Part shown: one piece after another, positions 14,845 through 22,296 of the stretch
Layout of the letters: the number at the start of each line of letters is the position of its first letter
How positions within the stretch are numbered: the first letter of the stretch is position 1
Assembly (NCBI GenBank): GCA_024641125.1
Contig: JAHEDQ010000019.1
Coordinates: forward strand, 1 to 34,797
DNA: 34,797 nt
Origin: Candidatus Competibacteraceae bacterium
GTDB taxonomy: Bacteria > Pseudomonadota > Gammaproteobacteria > Competibacterales > JAHEDQ01
Reading direction: 5' to 3'
Translations under genes and position numbers: made by a program
The notes under the pieces: model-generated
Database searches by the model: none
Told to the model about the DNA's origin: nothing
The model's input: the letters and a program-made list of their open reading frames with translations, nothing else

Positions 14845-16115
14845 CAGCCGTGCCTCCGGCGCGCGCCCATCAGCTCGTCCCGGGCCAGGCCTACTCCGAT
14901 CTCCACCCGCCGCAACACCTCCTCGCACTCGGCCTGGGTCATCAGCAAGCCGGGCTTGAACTGGAGCACACGGGGATCGAGGGTGGAGAAAATAGCCCAT
15001 ACACCGTTGTCGTACAGGTGTTTCATCACCGGCTTGGCGCCCTGTTCGTGGTTGAACTCCAAACCCATGACGACACCGTGCTGGCGTATGCCGATAAAGA
15101 AATCCGGGTACTCCGCCATGATCTGATCGAGGCCGGCCCGCATGTAGTCCGAGATGTTGCGCACCATAGTGCGCACCTCCGGGCGTTGAACCATCTCCAG
15201 CACTTTCATGGCGACGATGCAGCCCAGTTCGGCGCCGCCCCCGGTGGAGATATGCCCGAACCCGTCCTCCTTGAGCCAACCACCGCAGCGTTCGGTGATC
15301 AGAACGCAGGCGATGGGATACATGCCACCGCCGATGCCCTTGCCGGTGACCATGATGTCCGGCTCGATGCCGTACTTGGTGCAGGCCCAAATTTCGCCGC
15401 AGCGCATCAACCCGGTCTGCACCTCGTCCGCGATGTAAAGCGCATCATAGCGCTCGCACAGCCGTTTGACGGCGGGCAGATAACCTTCCTTGGGCATGGG
15501 AAACCCGTAGGTGGCGGGTATCGTCTCCATGATCACCGCTGCCACGTCCCGGCCGCGCAATGCATCTTCCATGGCATTGAGGTCGTTGAACGGAACCTGA
15601 ATGAACTCGCCCTGGGTGTCCTCGGACAAAAACAGCTTGGAGAAGCGGTCGTCGCCGGTCTTCACCGCCAGGCCGGTGTGTCCGTGGTAGGCCTTGACGA
15701 TGGATACGATCTTGCGCTTTTGGGTCGCATGCCGTGCGGTCTTGAGTGCGATGTCGATCGCCTCGCCGCCACCGGAGCCGTAGGCGGTGTAGACCATCTC
15801 CGGAGCAGGCGCGCAAGCCGCCAGGGCTTCGGCCAGCGCGGTGCGCGCCAGGGCCGGAAAGTGGTGATTGCCCATGTCGAAGCGTTCCGCGCCCGCCCGC
15901 AAAGCTTCCACCAGCTCGGCATTGCGGTGACCGAGATTGTAGGTGCCGCCGTTCAGATGCAGATCGATCAGGCGCCGACCGTCCATGTCGTACAGGTAGT
16001 AGCCCTCGCGTCGATCGATCACCAGATCGACGCCCATATCCTGCCAGTCCTGGGTCTTGCCGGGGTTCCAGAATGCCCTGGACCGATCCAGGAACTCGAG
16101 TTTGGCTTGGCTCAT
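14844..16115 (-). CDS. Class III aminotransferase-fold PLP enzyme, probable amino-alcohol phosphate phospholyase
   Basis: A 423-residue fold-type I PLP enzyme. It shows the aminotransferase III motifs: DMDGRRLIDLHLNGGTYNLGH near residue 45, YGSGGGEAIDIALKTAR in the phosphate-binding region, AYHGHTG, IADEVQTGLMRCGE with the PLP-nitrogen Asp, and MVTGKGIGGGMYP with the Schiff-base Lys. In RMM-type microcompartments the homologous enzyme acts as a phospholyase, eliminating phosphate and ammonia from phosphorylated 1-amino-2-propanol to give propionaldehyde. The presence of an APH-fold kinase gene upstream and the acylating dehydrogenase downstream supports that role over transamination. A paired 21-bp-spaced repeat lies 53-80 bp upstream, suggesting its own promoter. 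Confidence 0.88.
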   Translation of the reverse strand: MSQAKLEFLDRSRAFWNPGKTQDWQDMGVDLVIDRREGYYLYDMDGRRLIDLHLNGGTYNLGHRNAELVEALRAGAERFDMGNHHFPALARTALAEALAACAPAPEMVYTAYGSGGGEAIDIALKTARHATQKRKIVSIVKAYHGHTGLAVKTGDDRFSKLFLSEDTQGEFIQVPFNDLNAMEDALRGRDVAAVIMETIPATYGFPMPKEGYLPAVKRLCERYDALYIADEVQTGLMRCGEIWACTKYGIEPDIMVTGKGIGGGMYPIACVLITERCGGWLKEDGFGHISTGGGAELGCIVAMKVLEMVQRPEVRTMVRNISDYMRAGLDQIMAEYPDFFIGIRQHGVVMGLEFNHEQGAKPVMKHLYDNGVWAIFSTLDPRVLQFKPGLLMTQAECEEVLRRVEIGVGLARDELMGARRRHG

Positions 16116-16167
16116 GCTATCGCCTCATGCTGCAAAACCGAGGTTGGCACAGGTATGGGTCGATTAC

Positions 16168-16195
16168 TTGACAGCAATCGGCAGGGAATTGACAT
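16168..16195 (-). promoter_or_regulatory. Candidate AraC-type operator upstream of the phospholyase-shell genes
   Basis: TTGACAG at 16168-16174 and TTGACAT at 16189-16195 (plus strand) are direct repeats exactly 21 bp apart, two helical turns. They lie in the only long gap (117 bp) inside the BMC operon, 53-80 bp before the start codon at 16115. The same heptamer pair with the same spacing stands in front of the binding-protein gene at 22120-22147, beside the AraC-family regulator. No strong -10 is seen downstream, as is usual for activator-dependent promoters. Confidence 0.55.
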
Positions 16196-16232
16196 GCTCA
16201 GACCCGCCGCCACCTAGTCGCCGCCCGGCGAA

Positions 16233-17237
16233 TCAGCCCTGGTCGGACAGAAACGCATCCGCCAGTTCGGCGCTGACCCGGGCAAAATCCGGCGCCAGTT
16301 CCCGCGCCGTGTCGACTTCGATATGGGATCCGATCCAGGCCAGCAAGGCCAACCGCCGCAACATGACGAAGGTGTCGATCTCCGCCTCGTCCGCCTCGCT
16401 GAGCGGACGTGCCGAGCGATACCCCCGCACCCAGGCCTGTTTGAGCGCAGGCACCTGCGGGTGGTCTTCCATGAAACTGATGCCGGCGGCAAAGTCATAC
16501 ATGAACCAGCCGAGCCCGCAATCATCGAAGTCGATCAGCCGGGTCGCCCCATCGCTGATGATCAGGTTGGCCAGTCGCATGTCGGCGTGAATCAGGCCGA
16601 AGCGTTCGGGTCCGGTGCCGTATGCCGTCAATCGGGCCGTTACCCGATCCTCGCAGCGCTGCAGCAGGGCCTGGATCTCGGGCGTCACGTTGGGCCCGGC
16701 GCGCCAATCGCCCCAGATGGCCCCGGGTCCGAACACGGTATCCAGATTCCAGATCAGACGCTCAAAGTCCGGTGGCCGCGTCCAGGCAACCGAATGGGTG
16801 TGGGTGCGGGCGGCAATCTCACCCAGTTCCTCGAATGCGGGCACCAGGTCCGCGTTCTCGTCCGGTTCATGACCTTCCACGAACTCGAACAAAACCATGT
16901 GCCGCTCGCCCGGCAGATCCTCCAGGACGCCGCTCTGAATGGTGCTGCCGTCTCGCCCTGGCAAAATATCCGGCGTCCTGACGCCGCCCTCTGCATTCAG
17001 CGCCCTGGCCCAGGCGTGTTCGCATTCGATGGCGTTGCGGGTGTGATAGTCCCGGCGATGAATGCGCAGAATCGACCTGGAATGATCGGGCGCCTCCACC
17101 AGAAAAGTCGCGTTCTCCGACACGTTGATCAAGCGGGCCGATGCGCCGGCGGGCAAATCCCACAGGTGCAGCGAACGGTTGGCCAGTACGGTCAGACGCT
17201 CATTGAGAACATCATGCGCCAGATCGTTTTCCGACAT
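16233..17237 (-). CDS. APH-fold kinase, probable amino-alcohol kinase
   Basis: A 334-residue aminoglycoside phosphotransferase-fold protein. It has the nucleotide-binding N-lobe (SENATFLVEAPDHSRSILRIHRRDYH, with a conserved Arg/Glu-bearing segment), the Brenner-type catalytic loop LIHADMRLANLI (HxDxxxxN), and the metal-binding LIDFDDCGLGWFMYD. The characterised relative in RMM-type loci phosphorylates (S)-1-amino-2-propanol with ATP. The product would feed the PLP phospholyase encoded next in the operon. An N-terminal extension of about 25 residues (SENDLAHDVLNERLTVLANRS) forms a helix but does not clearly match the encapsulation peptides here. The gap to the next gene carries the internal operator candidate. 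Confidence 0.88.
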   Translation of the reverse strand: MSENDLAHDVLNERLTVLANRSLHLWDLPAGASARLINVSENATFLVEAPDHSRSILRIHRRDYHTRNAIECEHAWARALNAEGGVRTPDILPGRDGSTIQSGVLEDLPGERHMVLFEFVEGHEPDENADLVPAFEELGEIAARTHTHSVAWTRPPDFERLIWNLDTVFGPGAIWGDWRAGPNVTPEIQALLQRCEDRVTARLTAYGTGPERFGLIHADMRLANLIISDGATRLIDFDDCGLGWFMYDFAAGISFMEDHPQVPALKQAWVRGYRSARPLSEADEAEIDTFVMLRRLALLAWIGSHIEVDTARELAPDFARVSAELADAFLSDQG

Positions 17238-17261
17238 GGGGTTTCCTCGCTTCCAATCGCA

Positions 17262-18041
17262 TCAGATTTCCTGGATCGCCTCCAGCGATTCGGGAATGAT
17301 CTGCCCGCCATCGACGATGATGGTCTGGCCGGTGATGTAACCCGCTTCGTCGGAGGCGAAGAACAGCGCGGCATGGCCGATGTCCGCCACGTCTCCCAGG
17401 CGCTTCAGGGGAATGGAGGCGGCCATCGTGTCCAGATACTCCTGCCCCAGGTCCTGCAGCCCCTCGGTGTAGATGTTGCCGGGCATGACCGCATTGATGG
17501 TGACCTTGTAACGGGCCAGTTCCATGCACGCGGTCTTGAGAAAACCGAGCTGTCCGGCCTTGGACGCGCCGTAATGGGCCCAACCCGGATAACCGGTCAC
17601 CGGCCCGGTGATGGACGAAGTGAGCACGATGCGGCCGCCGCCGGCTTTCTCAAAATGGGGGATAGAGGCCTTCACGCACAGAAAAGCACTCCTCAGATTG
17701 GTGGCCATCACCTGATCCCATTCGGTCGGATCCATATCCACCATCTTGGTCTGCGGGAACGCACCGGCATTGGCGCAGACCACGTGCAGACCACCAAAAC
17801 GTTCCACCGTGTGGTCCATCATTTTACGAACCGAGTCCCAATCGGACACATCACAGGCGCAGAACTCGACCCGTCCGCCGGCGCTGCGCATGGCCTCCGC
17901 CGCGGCCTCGCCATCGGCCTCGCCCCGGGCCGCGATCATGACCTGCGCACCCTGGGCGGCGAACACGGTCGCAATGCCCTTGCCGATGCCCTTCGACCCA
18001 CCGGTCACGATGACCGAACGATTCTTTATGGAAGTCAGCAT
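17262..18041 (-). CDS. SDR-family dehydrogenase, probable amino-alcohol dehydrogenase
   Basis: A 259-residue classical short-chain dehydrogenase/reductase. Motifs: VTGGSKGIGKGIA (cofactor glycines), CANAGA, the catalytic Ser in LTSSITGP, the YGASK pair, and the C-terminal GYITGQTIIVDGGQIIPES. The absence of an acidic residue pattern clash and the Ala-Ala-Arg after strand 2 (MIAARGEADGE) leaves NAD versus NADP open. The closest functional parallel is 1-amino-2-propanol dehydrogenase of RMM loci, which interconverts aminoacetone and aminopropanol. ATG 18041 is preferred because GGAGG lies 9 bp upstream; the frame opens 27 bp earlier. Gaps to neighbours are 24 and 19 bp. Confidence 0.88.
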   Translation of the reverse strand: MLTSIKNRSVIVTGGSKGIGKGIATVFAAQGAQVMIAARGEADGEAAAEAMRSAGGRVEFCACDVSDWDSVRKMMDHTVERFGGLHVVCANAGAFPQTKMVDMDPTEWDQVMATNLRSAFLCVKASIPHFEKAGGGRIVLTSSITGPVTGYPGWAHYGASKAGQLGFLKTACMELARYKVTINAVMPGNIYTEGLQDLGQEYLDTMAASIPLKRLGDVADIGHAALFFASDEAGYITGQTIIVDGGQIIPESLEAIQEI

Positions 18042-18060
18042 ATCGTCTCCTCCAATGTCT

Positions 18061-18876
18061 CTATCCATCTGCCTGCTGGCGCCGGTCTCGACCCGAACGC
18101 AGCAAGCGCGAAATTCCGTAGGCGATGATCAACAGCACCAGTGACGTGGCGATGGACAAAATCCCCACCGTCGGCACCAGCGGCGAATACCCCGACACCA
18201 TCTTGGCGTAAAGCCACTCGGGCAGGGTCGAATCGGCGCCGGTGGTGAACAGGGACAGTGGGAAATTGCCCCAGCTCAGCAGAAACGCAAACAACCCCGC
18301 CGACACCACGCCGGGCATCAGCAAAGGGCCGGTCACTTCCCTGAGTATGGTCCAGGTGGATGCCCCCAGATCCCGGGCCGCTTCCTCCAGGGCCGGGTCG
18401 AAGCTGTAGGCCCGGATGGCGATGACCAAGGTCGCGATCGGTGAAATCCAGACCAGATGGGCCACCACCGCTGACTTCCAATCGGGAATCCAGCCGACGA
18501 AGTTAAACCACATCAGCAGGGCAAGGCCCAGGACCGCCTGGGGGAAAAAGATCGGCAACAGAATGAGCTTCTGAAATACGCCGCGAAAACGCCAGTGGTA
18601 GCGGGCGAACGCCAGGGCGCCGAAAAAACCCACCACCATGGAAACCACCGTGACAATCCCGGCGATGGTCAGCGAGGTCCACAGCAGGTCGTTGACGGTG
18701 TGGCTTTCCAGCGCTTTGCCGTACCACTGCGTGGTGTAGCGCTTGATGGGAAAACTCAGGTAGCGCGCCTTGGATATGGAGGCAAACCCGACCGACACCA
18801 GGGGCAGATACAGAAACGCGATGGCCAGTGCGCCATACAGGTACAGGGCAATGCGTGCGGCGCGCCCGGTCTGCAT
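18061..18876 (-). CDS. ABC transporter permease, PotC-like (polyamine/opine/2-aminoethylphosphonate class)
   Basis: A 271-residue inner-membrane permease with six hydrophobic segments. The EAA loop is AARDLGASTWTILREVTGPLLMPGV, which contacts the ATPase. LYLPLVSVGFASISKARYLSFPIKRYTTQWYG near the N-terminus is characteristic of PotC-type subunits. It pairs with the permease encoded one base upstream (TGATG-type overlap at 18876). The system should import a small cationic amine; since the downstream enzymes process amino alcohols, that is the plausible substrate class. Confidence 0.9.
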   Translation of the reverse strand: MQTGRAARIALYLYGALAIAFLYLPLVSVGFASISKARYLSFPIKRYTTQWYGKALESHTVNDLLWTSLTIAGIVTVVSMVVGFFGALAFARYHWRFRGVFQKLILLPIFFPQAVLGLALLMWFNFVGWIPDWKSAVVAHLVWISPIATLVIAIRAYSFDPALEEAARDLGASTWTILREVTGPLLMPGVVSAGLFAFLLSWGNFPLSLFTTGADSTLPEWLYAKMVSGYSPLVPTVGILSIATSLVLLIIAYGISRLLRSGRDRRQQADG

Positions 18877-19730
18877 CAGCGCCCCCGACCCATGATGCTG
18901 TCCAGATCCACCCGGCTCACACCGAACACCGCCAGGGAACCGATGATCAGGATCAGAACGATGGACAGGGCCGAGCCCAGCGGCCAGTTCTGTCCGTAAG
19001 TGAAGGCGGTTTCGATCTCATCGGCGATGACGATGACGGCTTGGCCGCCCAACAGCTTCGACTCGGCCATGGCGCCCGCCGCCAGCACAAAGCTCAGCAA
19101 ACTGCCCACGACGATGCCCGGGGCCGACAGGGGCAGATCGATCTCCCAGAACACCTGCCATTTGGAGGCGCCCAGGTCCGACGCCGCCTGCCGCGCATCG
19201 TCCGGAACCATGCTGATCCCCTGCACCAGGGGAAACAGCATGAACGGGAAATAGACATAGACCAGGCCAAAAATGATGATCGGCACGTTGTACAGAGCGC
19301 CTTCGAAGCTCATCCCGGTCAAGGCGCGCAGGTGTCCCTCGATCAGCCCCCCTTTCATCAGGGTCAGCACCCAGCCGAACAGACGGATGTTTTCCGACAC
19401 AAACAGGGTAATGACCACCGCGACGGTGATCACCAGGGTAAAGCGCTTAAACACCTTGGCCATGGCGTAGGCCAACGGCCAGCAAATCAGAAACAGCAGT
19501 ATGGTGGACGCGAGCGCGGTACCCAGCGCCCAGGCAAGTGAACGGTGGTAGCCCTGACTGAGCAGCACGCCGTAGGCGGAAAAATCCGGCATGTGCGCCA
19601 GATCGAACACTTTTGGCGGCATGACGGAGAAGGCGAGTACCACCAGCAGCGGTGCGGCAAAGCTCAGCAACAGAACCAGCAGCACGGGCAACGCGCTCAG
19701 CAGACCCATGGTTCGATCGTGCCGCTCCAC
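18876..19730 (-). CDS. ABC transporter permease, PotB-like
   Basis: A permease of about 284 residues with six membrane helices and the EAA loop ASDLGASKWQVFWEIDLPLSAPGI. The start is not certain. The open frame begins at 19775, overlapping the ATPase gene by 40 bp. I prefer GTG at 19730, which follows the ATPase stop by 5 bp and has GAGGAG about 8 bp upstream; ATG at 19709 is another option and begins just before the first hydrophobic helix (MGLLSALPVLLVLLLSFAAPL). It forms the channel with the PotC-like protein. Confidence 0.88.
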   Translation of the reverse strand: MERHDRTMGLLSALPVLLVLLLSFAAPLLVVLAFSVMPPKVFDLAHMPDFSAYGVLLSQGYHRSLAWALGTALASTILLFLICWPLAYAMAKVFKRFTLVITVAVVITLFVSENIRLFGWVLTLMKGGLIEGHLRALTGMSFEGALYNVPIIIFGLVYVYFPFMLFPLVQGISMVPDDARQAASDLGASKWQVFWEIDLPLSAPGIVVGSLLSFVLAAGAMAESKLLGGQAVIVIADEIETAFTYGQNWPLGSALSIVLILIIGSLAVFGVSRVDLDSIMGRGR

Positions 19731-19735
19731 CTGGA

Positions 19736-20821
19736 CTACTCCTCCACGATCATGTGGCAATGCCCCTGATCCCAACCCAGTCGCACCGGGTCGCCGGAGC
19801 GGCCGGCGAACCGGTCCTCGCGCAGTTTTTCCACCGCGATCTCACGGCCATCGCCGGCCTCCACCTTGTACTGGGTGCGCGATCCCAGCGCGTACTCGGC
19901 GCGCATGACGCCGTCCAGCGCAAAGTCCGCGGCCTCGCCGGGGCCCAGAAACCGCACCGCCTCGGGACGCACCATCAGCGCGCCATGCCCGCCCTGGGGC
20001 ACACGCAGCTCCGGCAGCAACTGATCGGGCGCCATCTGTACCTCCAGCCCCGAGCCCTGTAGTCCGCCCCCGCCGGTCGATTCCACGTCGAACAGATTGA
20101 CCTCGCCCATGAACTCGGCCACGAAGCGGCTGACCGGTTTGGCGTAAATCTCGTCGGCCACGGCGATCTGCTCGAAACCGCCCTCGCGCATGATGGCGAT
20201 CCGGTCGGACATCAACATGGCCTCCTCCAGGCTATGGGTGATGTAAACAAAGGTCTTGCCGGTGCGCGCATGCAAATCCTTGAGTTCTTTCTCCAGATTC
20301 TTACGCAGGCGGAAATCCAGCGCCGACAGGGGTTCGTCGAAAAACAGGATCTCCGGGTCAAAGGCCAGGGCGCGGGCCAATGCCACCCGCTGCCGCTCCC
20401 CGCCGGAGCATTGATTGATGCGCTTGTCGTAAAAATCCTGGGGCAGATGCAGCAGGTCCATCAACGCCAGTGCCCGCTCCCTGCGTGGACCCACCGCGTC
20501 GCCGCGAATCTTGAGTGGAAACTCGATGTTCTCTCCCACCGAGCGGTGGGGAAACAAGGCCAGGGACTGAAACACCATGCAGGTAGGTCGGTGGTTGGCC
20601 GGGAGCGTCTCGATGCGTTTACCGCGCAGCGAAATATGACCACTGGTGGGCTCCTCGATACCCACCAGCAGCCGGATCAGAGTCGACTTGCCGCTGCCGG
20701 ACGGGCCGACGATGGTGAGGAACTCGCCCTCCTGAATGTCCAGGTCGACGCCGTGCAGGGCGGTGAACTGGCCAAAACGCTTCACCAGCTTCTCGATGCG
20801 AAGTATCGGTTCCGGCTGCAT
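19736..20821 (-). CDS. ABC transporter ATP-binding protein, PotA-like
   Basis: A 361-residue ATPase. Walker A is GPSGSGKST (residue about 40), the Q-loop follows at MVFQSLALFPH, the signature is QCSGGERQRVALARAL, Walker B is ILFFDEPLSALD, and the switch His is in VYITHSLEEA. After residue 245 it has the TOBE-type regulatory domain (LMVRPEAVRFLG), as in PotA/FbpC-like importers. It energises import of the ligand captured by the Tat-exported binding protein. It is separated from that gene by 80 bp containing a strong hairpin and from the permease by 5 bp. Confidence 0.93.
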   Translation of the reverse strand: MQPEPILRIEKLVKRFGQFTALHGVDLDIQEGEFLTIVGPSGSGKSTLIRLLVGIEEPTSGHISLRGKRIETLPANHRPTCMVFQSLALFPHRSVGENIEFPLKIRGDAVGPRRERALALMDLLHLPQDFYDKRINQCSGGERQRVALARALAFDPEILFFDEPLSALDFRLRKNLEKELKDLHARTGKTFVYITHSLEEAMLMSDRIAIMREGGFEQIAVADEIYAKPVSRFVAEFMGEVNLFDVESTGGGGLQGSGLEVQMAPDQLLPELRVPQGGHGALMVRPEAVRFLGPGEAADFALDGVMRAEYALGSRTQYKVEAGDGREIAVEKLREDRFAGRSGDPVRLGWDQGHCHMIVEE

Positions 20822-20854
20822 GGGGACTCAGTCTAAAAAGGGTAAAGCACCGCC

Positions 20855-20886
20855 CATCCGGCCCGGATCTCACACCGGGCCGGATG
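20855..20886 (-). terminator. Perfect 12-bp intercistronic hairpin between binding-protein and ATPase genes
   Basis: CATCCGGCCCGG (20855-20866) and CCGGGCCGGATG (20875-20886) form a perfect 12-bp stem with an 8-nt loop, 16 bp downstream of the binding-protein stop. No T-run follows immediately on the minus strand (a TTTTT occurs about 20 nt later). It likely acts as a partial terminator or mRNA 3' stabiliser that raises binding-protein levels over the rest of the operon. Confidence 0.65.
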
Positions 20887-20901
20887 AGTCGTACGGGTCG
20901 C

Positions 20902-22035
20902 TCAGCCGCGCTTGGCGGCGTTGTACAGCTCGTTCAGCGCATCGTAAGAACTGATGACCTGGTAATCCAGCGAGCGGGCCATTTCCTCACCCAGGCTATC
21001 CCACTGAATGGCATCCAGTTCGTCGGCATCGAACTTGGAGAACACCGCCTCATCGCCCATCTGGCTGACCGGATTGTAGGTTCCCTCGGCGAAGCTGACC
21101 GCCTTGGCGATGTCCGGGTCCTGGACGAACTCGAGGAAATCCTCCGCCAGACTGGACGGATCGGGATTGTTGACCGCAGAGGTCAACTCGATCCACACCA
21201 CACCGCCTTTGCCGTCCACCGGGCCACTGTTGGGCGTAATGGCCCGGACATTGGTCGCGCCATCGTAACGGGCCGGTGAAGCGGTGTAGGTGCCGCCGGT
21301 GAAATAGGCGTCGATCTCACCGTTGATCAGGGCCGTGTTCATGGCCACCAGGTCGTCCGTCAGCAGTTTGGCGCCGCCGAAAATGGCCGCCGCGGTGCCC
21401 TTGAAGGTTTCCAGCCCCGCCTCATCCATGGGCTCGAACGGGTTCTGGTCACCGGTCAGGCACATGTGCATGATGTTCCAGTTGTCATAGGTGAGGATCC
21501 CGAAGCGATCCTTCATGTTCGGGTCCAGGAACAGCTTCCAGCCCTGGTCCTCGGCCATCTCCCGGCTGATTTTGTCGGTGTTCACGACAAAGCTGAAGGG
21601 CCCGTAGCGCTGTGGCATGCCGATCAGTTCGCCGTCATCGGCAAAGGCCAGGGGATACGGGCCGGAGAATTCCGGCAGCATGCGATCGAAGTAAGGCAGG
21701 AACCGATCCTTGTTCAACGGTTTGATCAACTTCTCGGGATACAACTGGGCCTTGGCCCAGGGCTGGTTGACGTTGATCAGATCCCATACGTTGACCTCGC
21801 CGGCGCGCAGCTTGTTGATCATGTCCGGATCCGAGGTGCCGCTCTCCGCGCGCACGGTAGCGCCGGAATGGGCCGAACGAAAAGGCCCCAGCACTTCATC
21901 CGAGTTGTACCCTTCCCAGCAGAGTATGTTCATCTGGTCGTTGCGATCGGCAAAGGCGCGGCCCAAGGGCCCCATCGCGGCCAGGCCGGCGCCGCCGATG
22001 ACCGCTTTGTTGAACTGCCTACGGGTAAATTTCAT
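20902..22035 (-). CDS. Tat-exported ABC substrate-binding protein, PotD-like
   Basis: A 377-residue periplasmic binding protein. The N-terminus KFTRRQFNKAVIGGAGLAAMGPLGRAFA carries a twin-arginine motif (TRRQFNK) and a hydrophobic stretch ending AFA, so Tat export is likely. The mature part begins with the PotD-type MNILCWEGYNSDEVL, and contains ALINGEIDAYFTGGTY and WIELTSAVNNPDPS. The WEGY aromatic pocket is common to binding proteins for polyamines and related cations. It is the first gene of the BMC operon and is divergent from the AraC regulator, with promoter and operator candidates between them. Confidence 0.9.
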   Translation of the reverse strand: MKFTRRQFNKAVIGGAGLAAMGPLGRAFADRNDQMNILCWEGYNSDEVLGPFRSAHSGATVRAESGTSDPDMINKLRAGEVNVWDLINVNQPWAKAQLYPEKLIKPLNKDRFLPYFDRMLPEFSGPYPLAFADDGELIGMPQRYGPFSFVVNTDKISREMAEDQGWKLFLDPNMKDRFGILTYDNWNIMHMCLTGDQNPFEPMDEAGLETFKGTAAAIFGGAKLLTDDLVAMNTALINGEIDAYFTGGTYTASPARYDGATNVRAITPNSGPVDGKGGVVWIELTSAVNNPDPSSLAEDFLEFVQDPDIAKAVSFAEGTYNPVSQMGDEAVFSKFDADELDAIQWDSLGEEMARSLDYQVISSYDALNELYNAAKRG

Positions 22036-22085
22036 GCCGTTCTCCAGTGTCGGTTCAGGTCGTAGAATGGTGATATGACACTATG

Positions 22086-22113
22086 ATTATTGAGCATGCC
22101 CGCTACGTTGCAA
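22086..22113 (-). promoter_or_regulatory. Candidate sigma70-type promoter of the BMC operon
   Basis: On the minus strand TTGCAA (22113-22108) and AATAAT (22091-22086) are separated by 16 bp, about 50 bp before the start codon at 22035. The -10 matches TATAAT at five of six positions. The paired TTGACAG repeats begin 7 bp upstream of the -35, the normal position for an activator contacting RNA polymerase. Confidence 0.45.
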
Positions 22114-22119
22114 GCCTGC

Positions 22120-22147
22120 TTGACAGGGTTTCGCCCGAGTTTGACAG
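22120..22147 (-). promoter_or_regulatory. Candidate AraC-type operator of the BMC operon
   Basis: TTGACAG occurs at 22120-22126 and again at 22141-22147, two exact heptamers 21 bp apart in direct orientation, in the 261-bp divergent region between the AraC-family gene and the binding-protein gene. Direct repeats two helical turns apart suit AraC/XylS monomers binding side by side. The same arrangement recurs at 16168-16195. Confidence 0.55.
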
Positions 22148-22296
22148 TCACCCTCGTCGCTCAAACGGCTCAAGACCGCGGGTGCGGGGGCGGACATGCG
22201 GCGCCGGCAAGCCGGATTTTCCGGTGCCGCGCGGGCGGGCTTTGTGATCCACCGAGGCTGCCGGGCGCGAGACGGAGGTCCTTGAACAGGTAAATC

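Noticed and set aside
14845-15390. N-terminal extension of the aldehyde dehydrogenase frame
   Set aside because: It lies wholly within the aminotransferase-fold gene in another frame; the dehydrogenase start at 14844 shares a base with the upstream stop.
16323-18128. 601-codon plus-strand frame opposite kinase and SDR genes
   Set aside because: Antisense shadow of two well-supported genes.
10310-22035. Classification as a PDU or EUT microcompartment
   Set aside because: There are no B12-dependent dehydratase or ammonia-lyase genes, no cobalamin genes and no PduL/EutD phosphotransacylase; the kinase plus PLP phospholyase pair points to the RMM/aminoacetone type.
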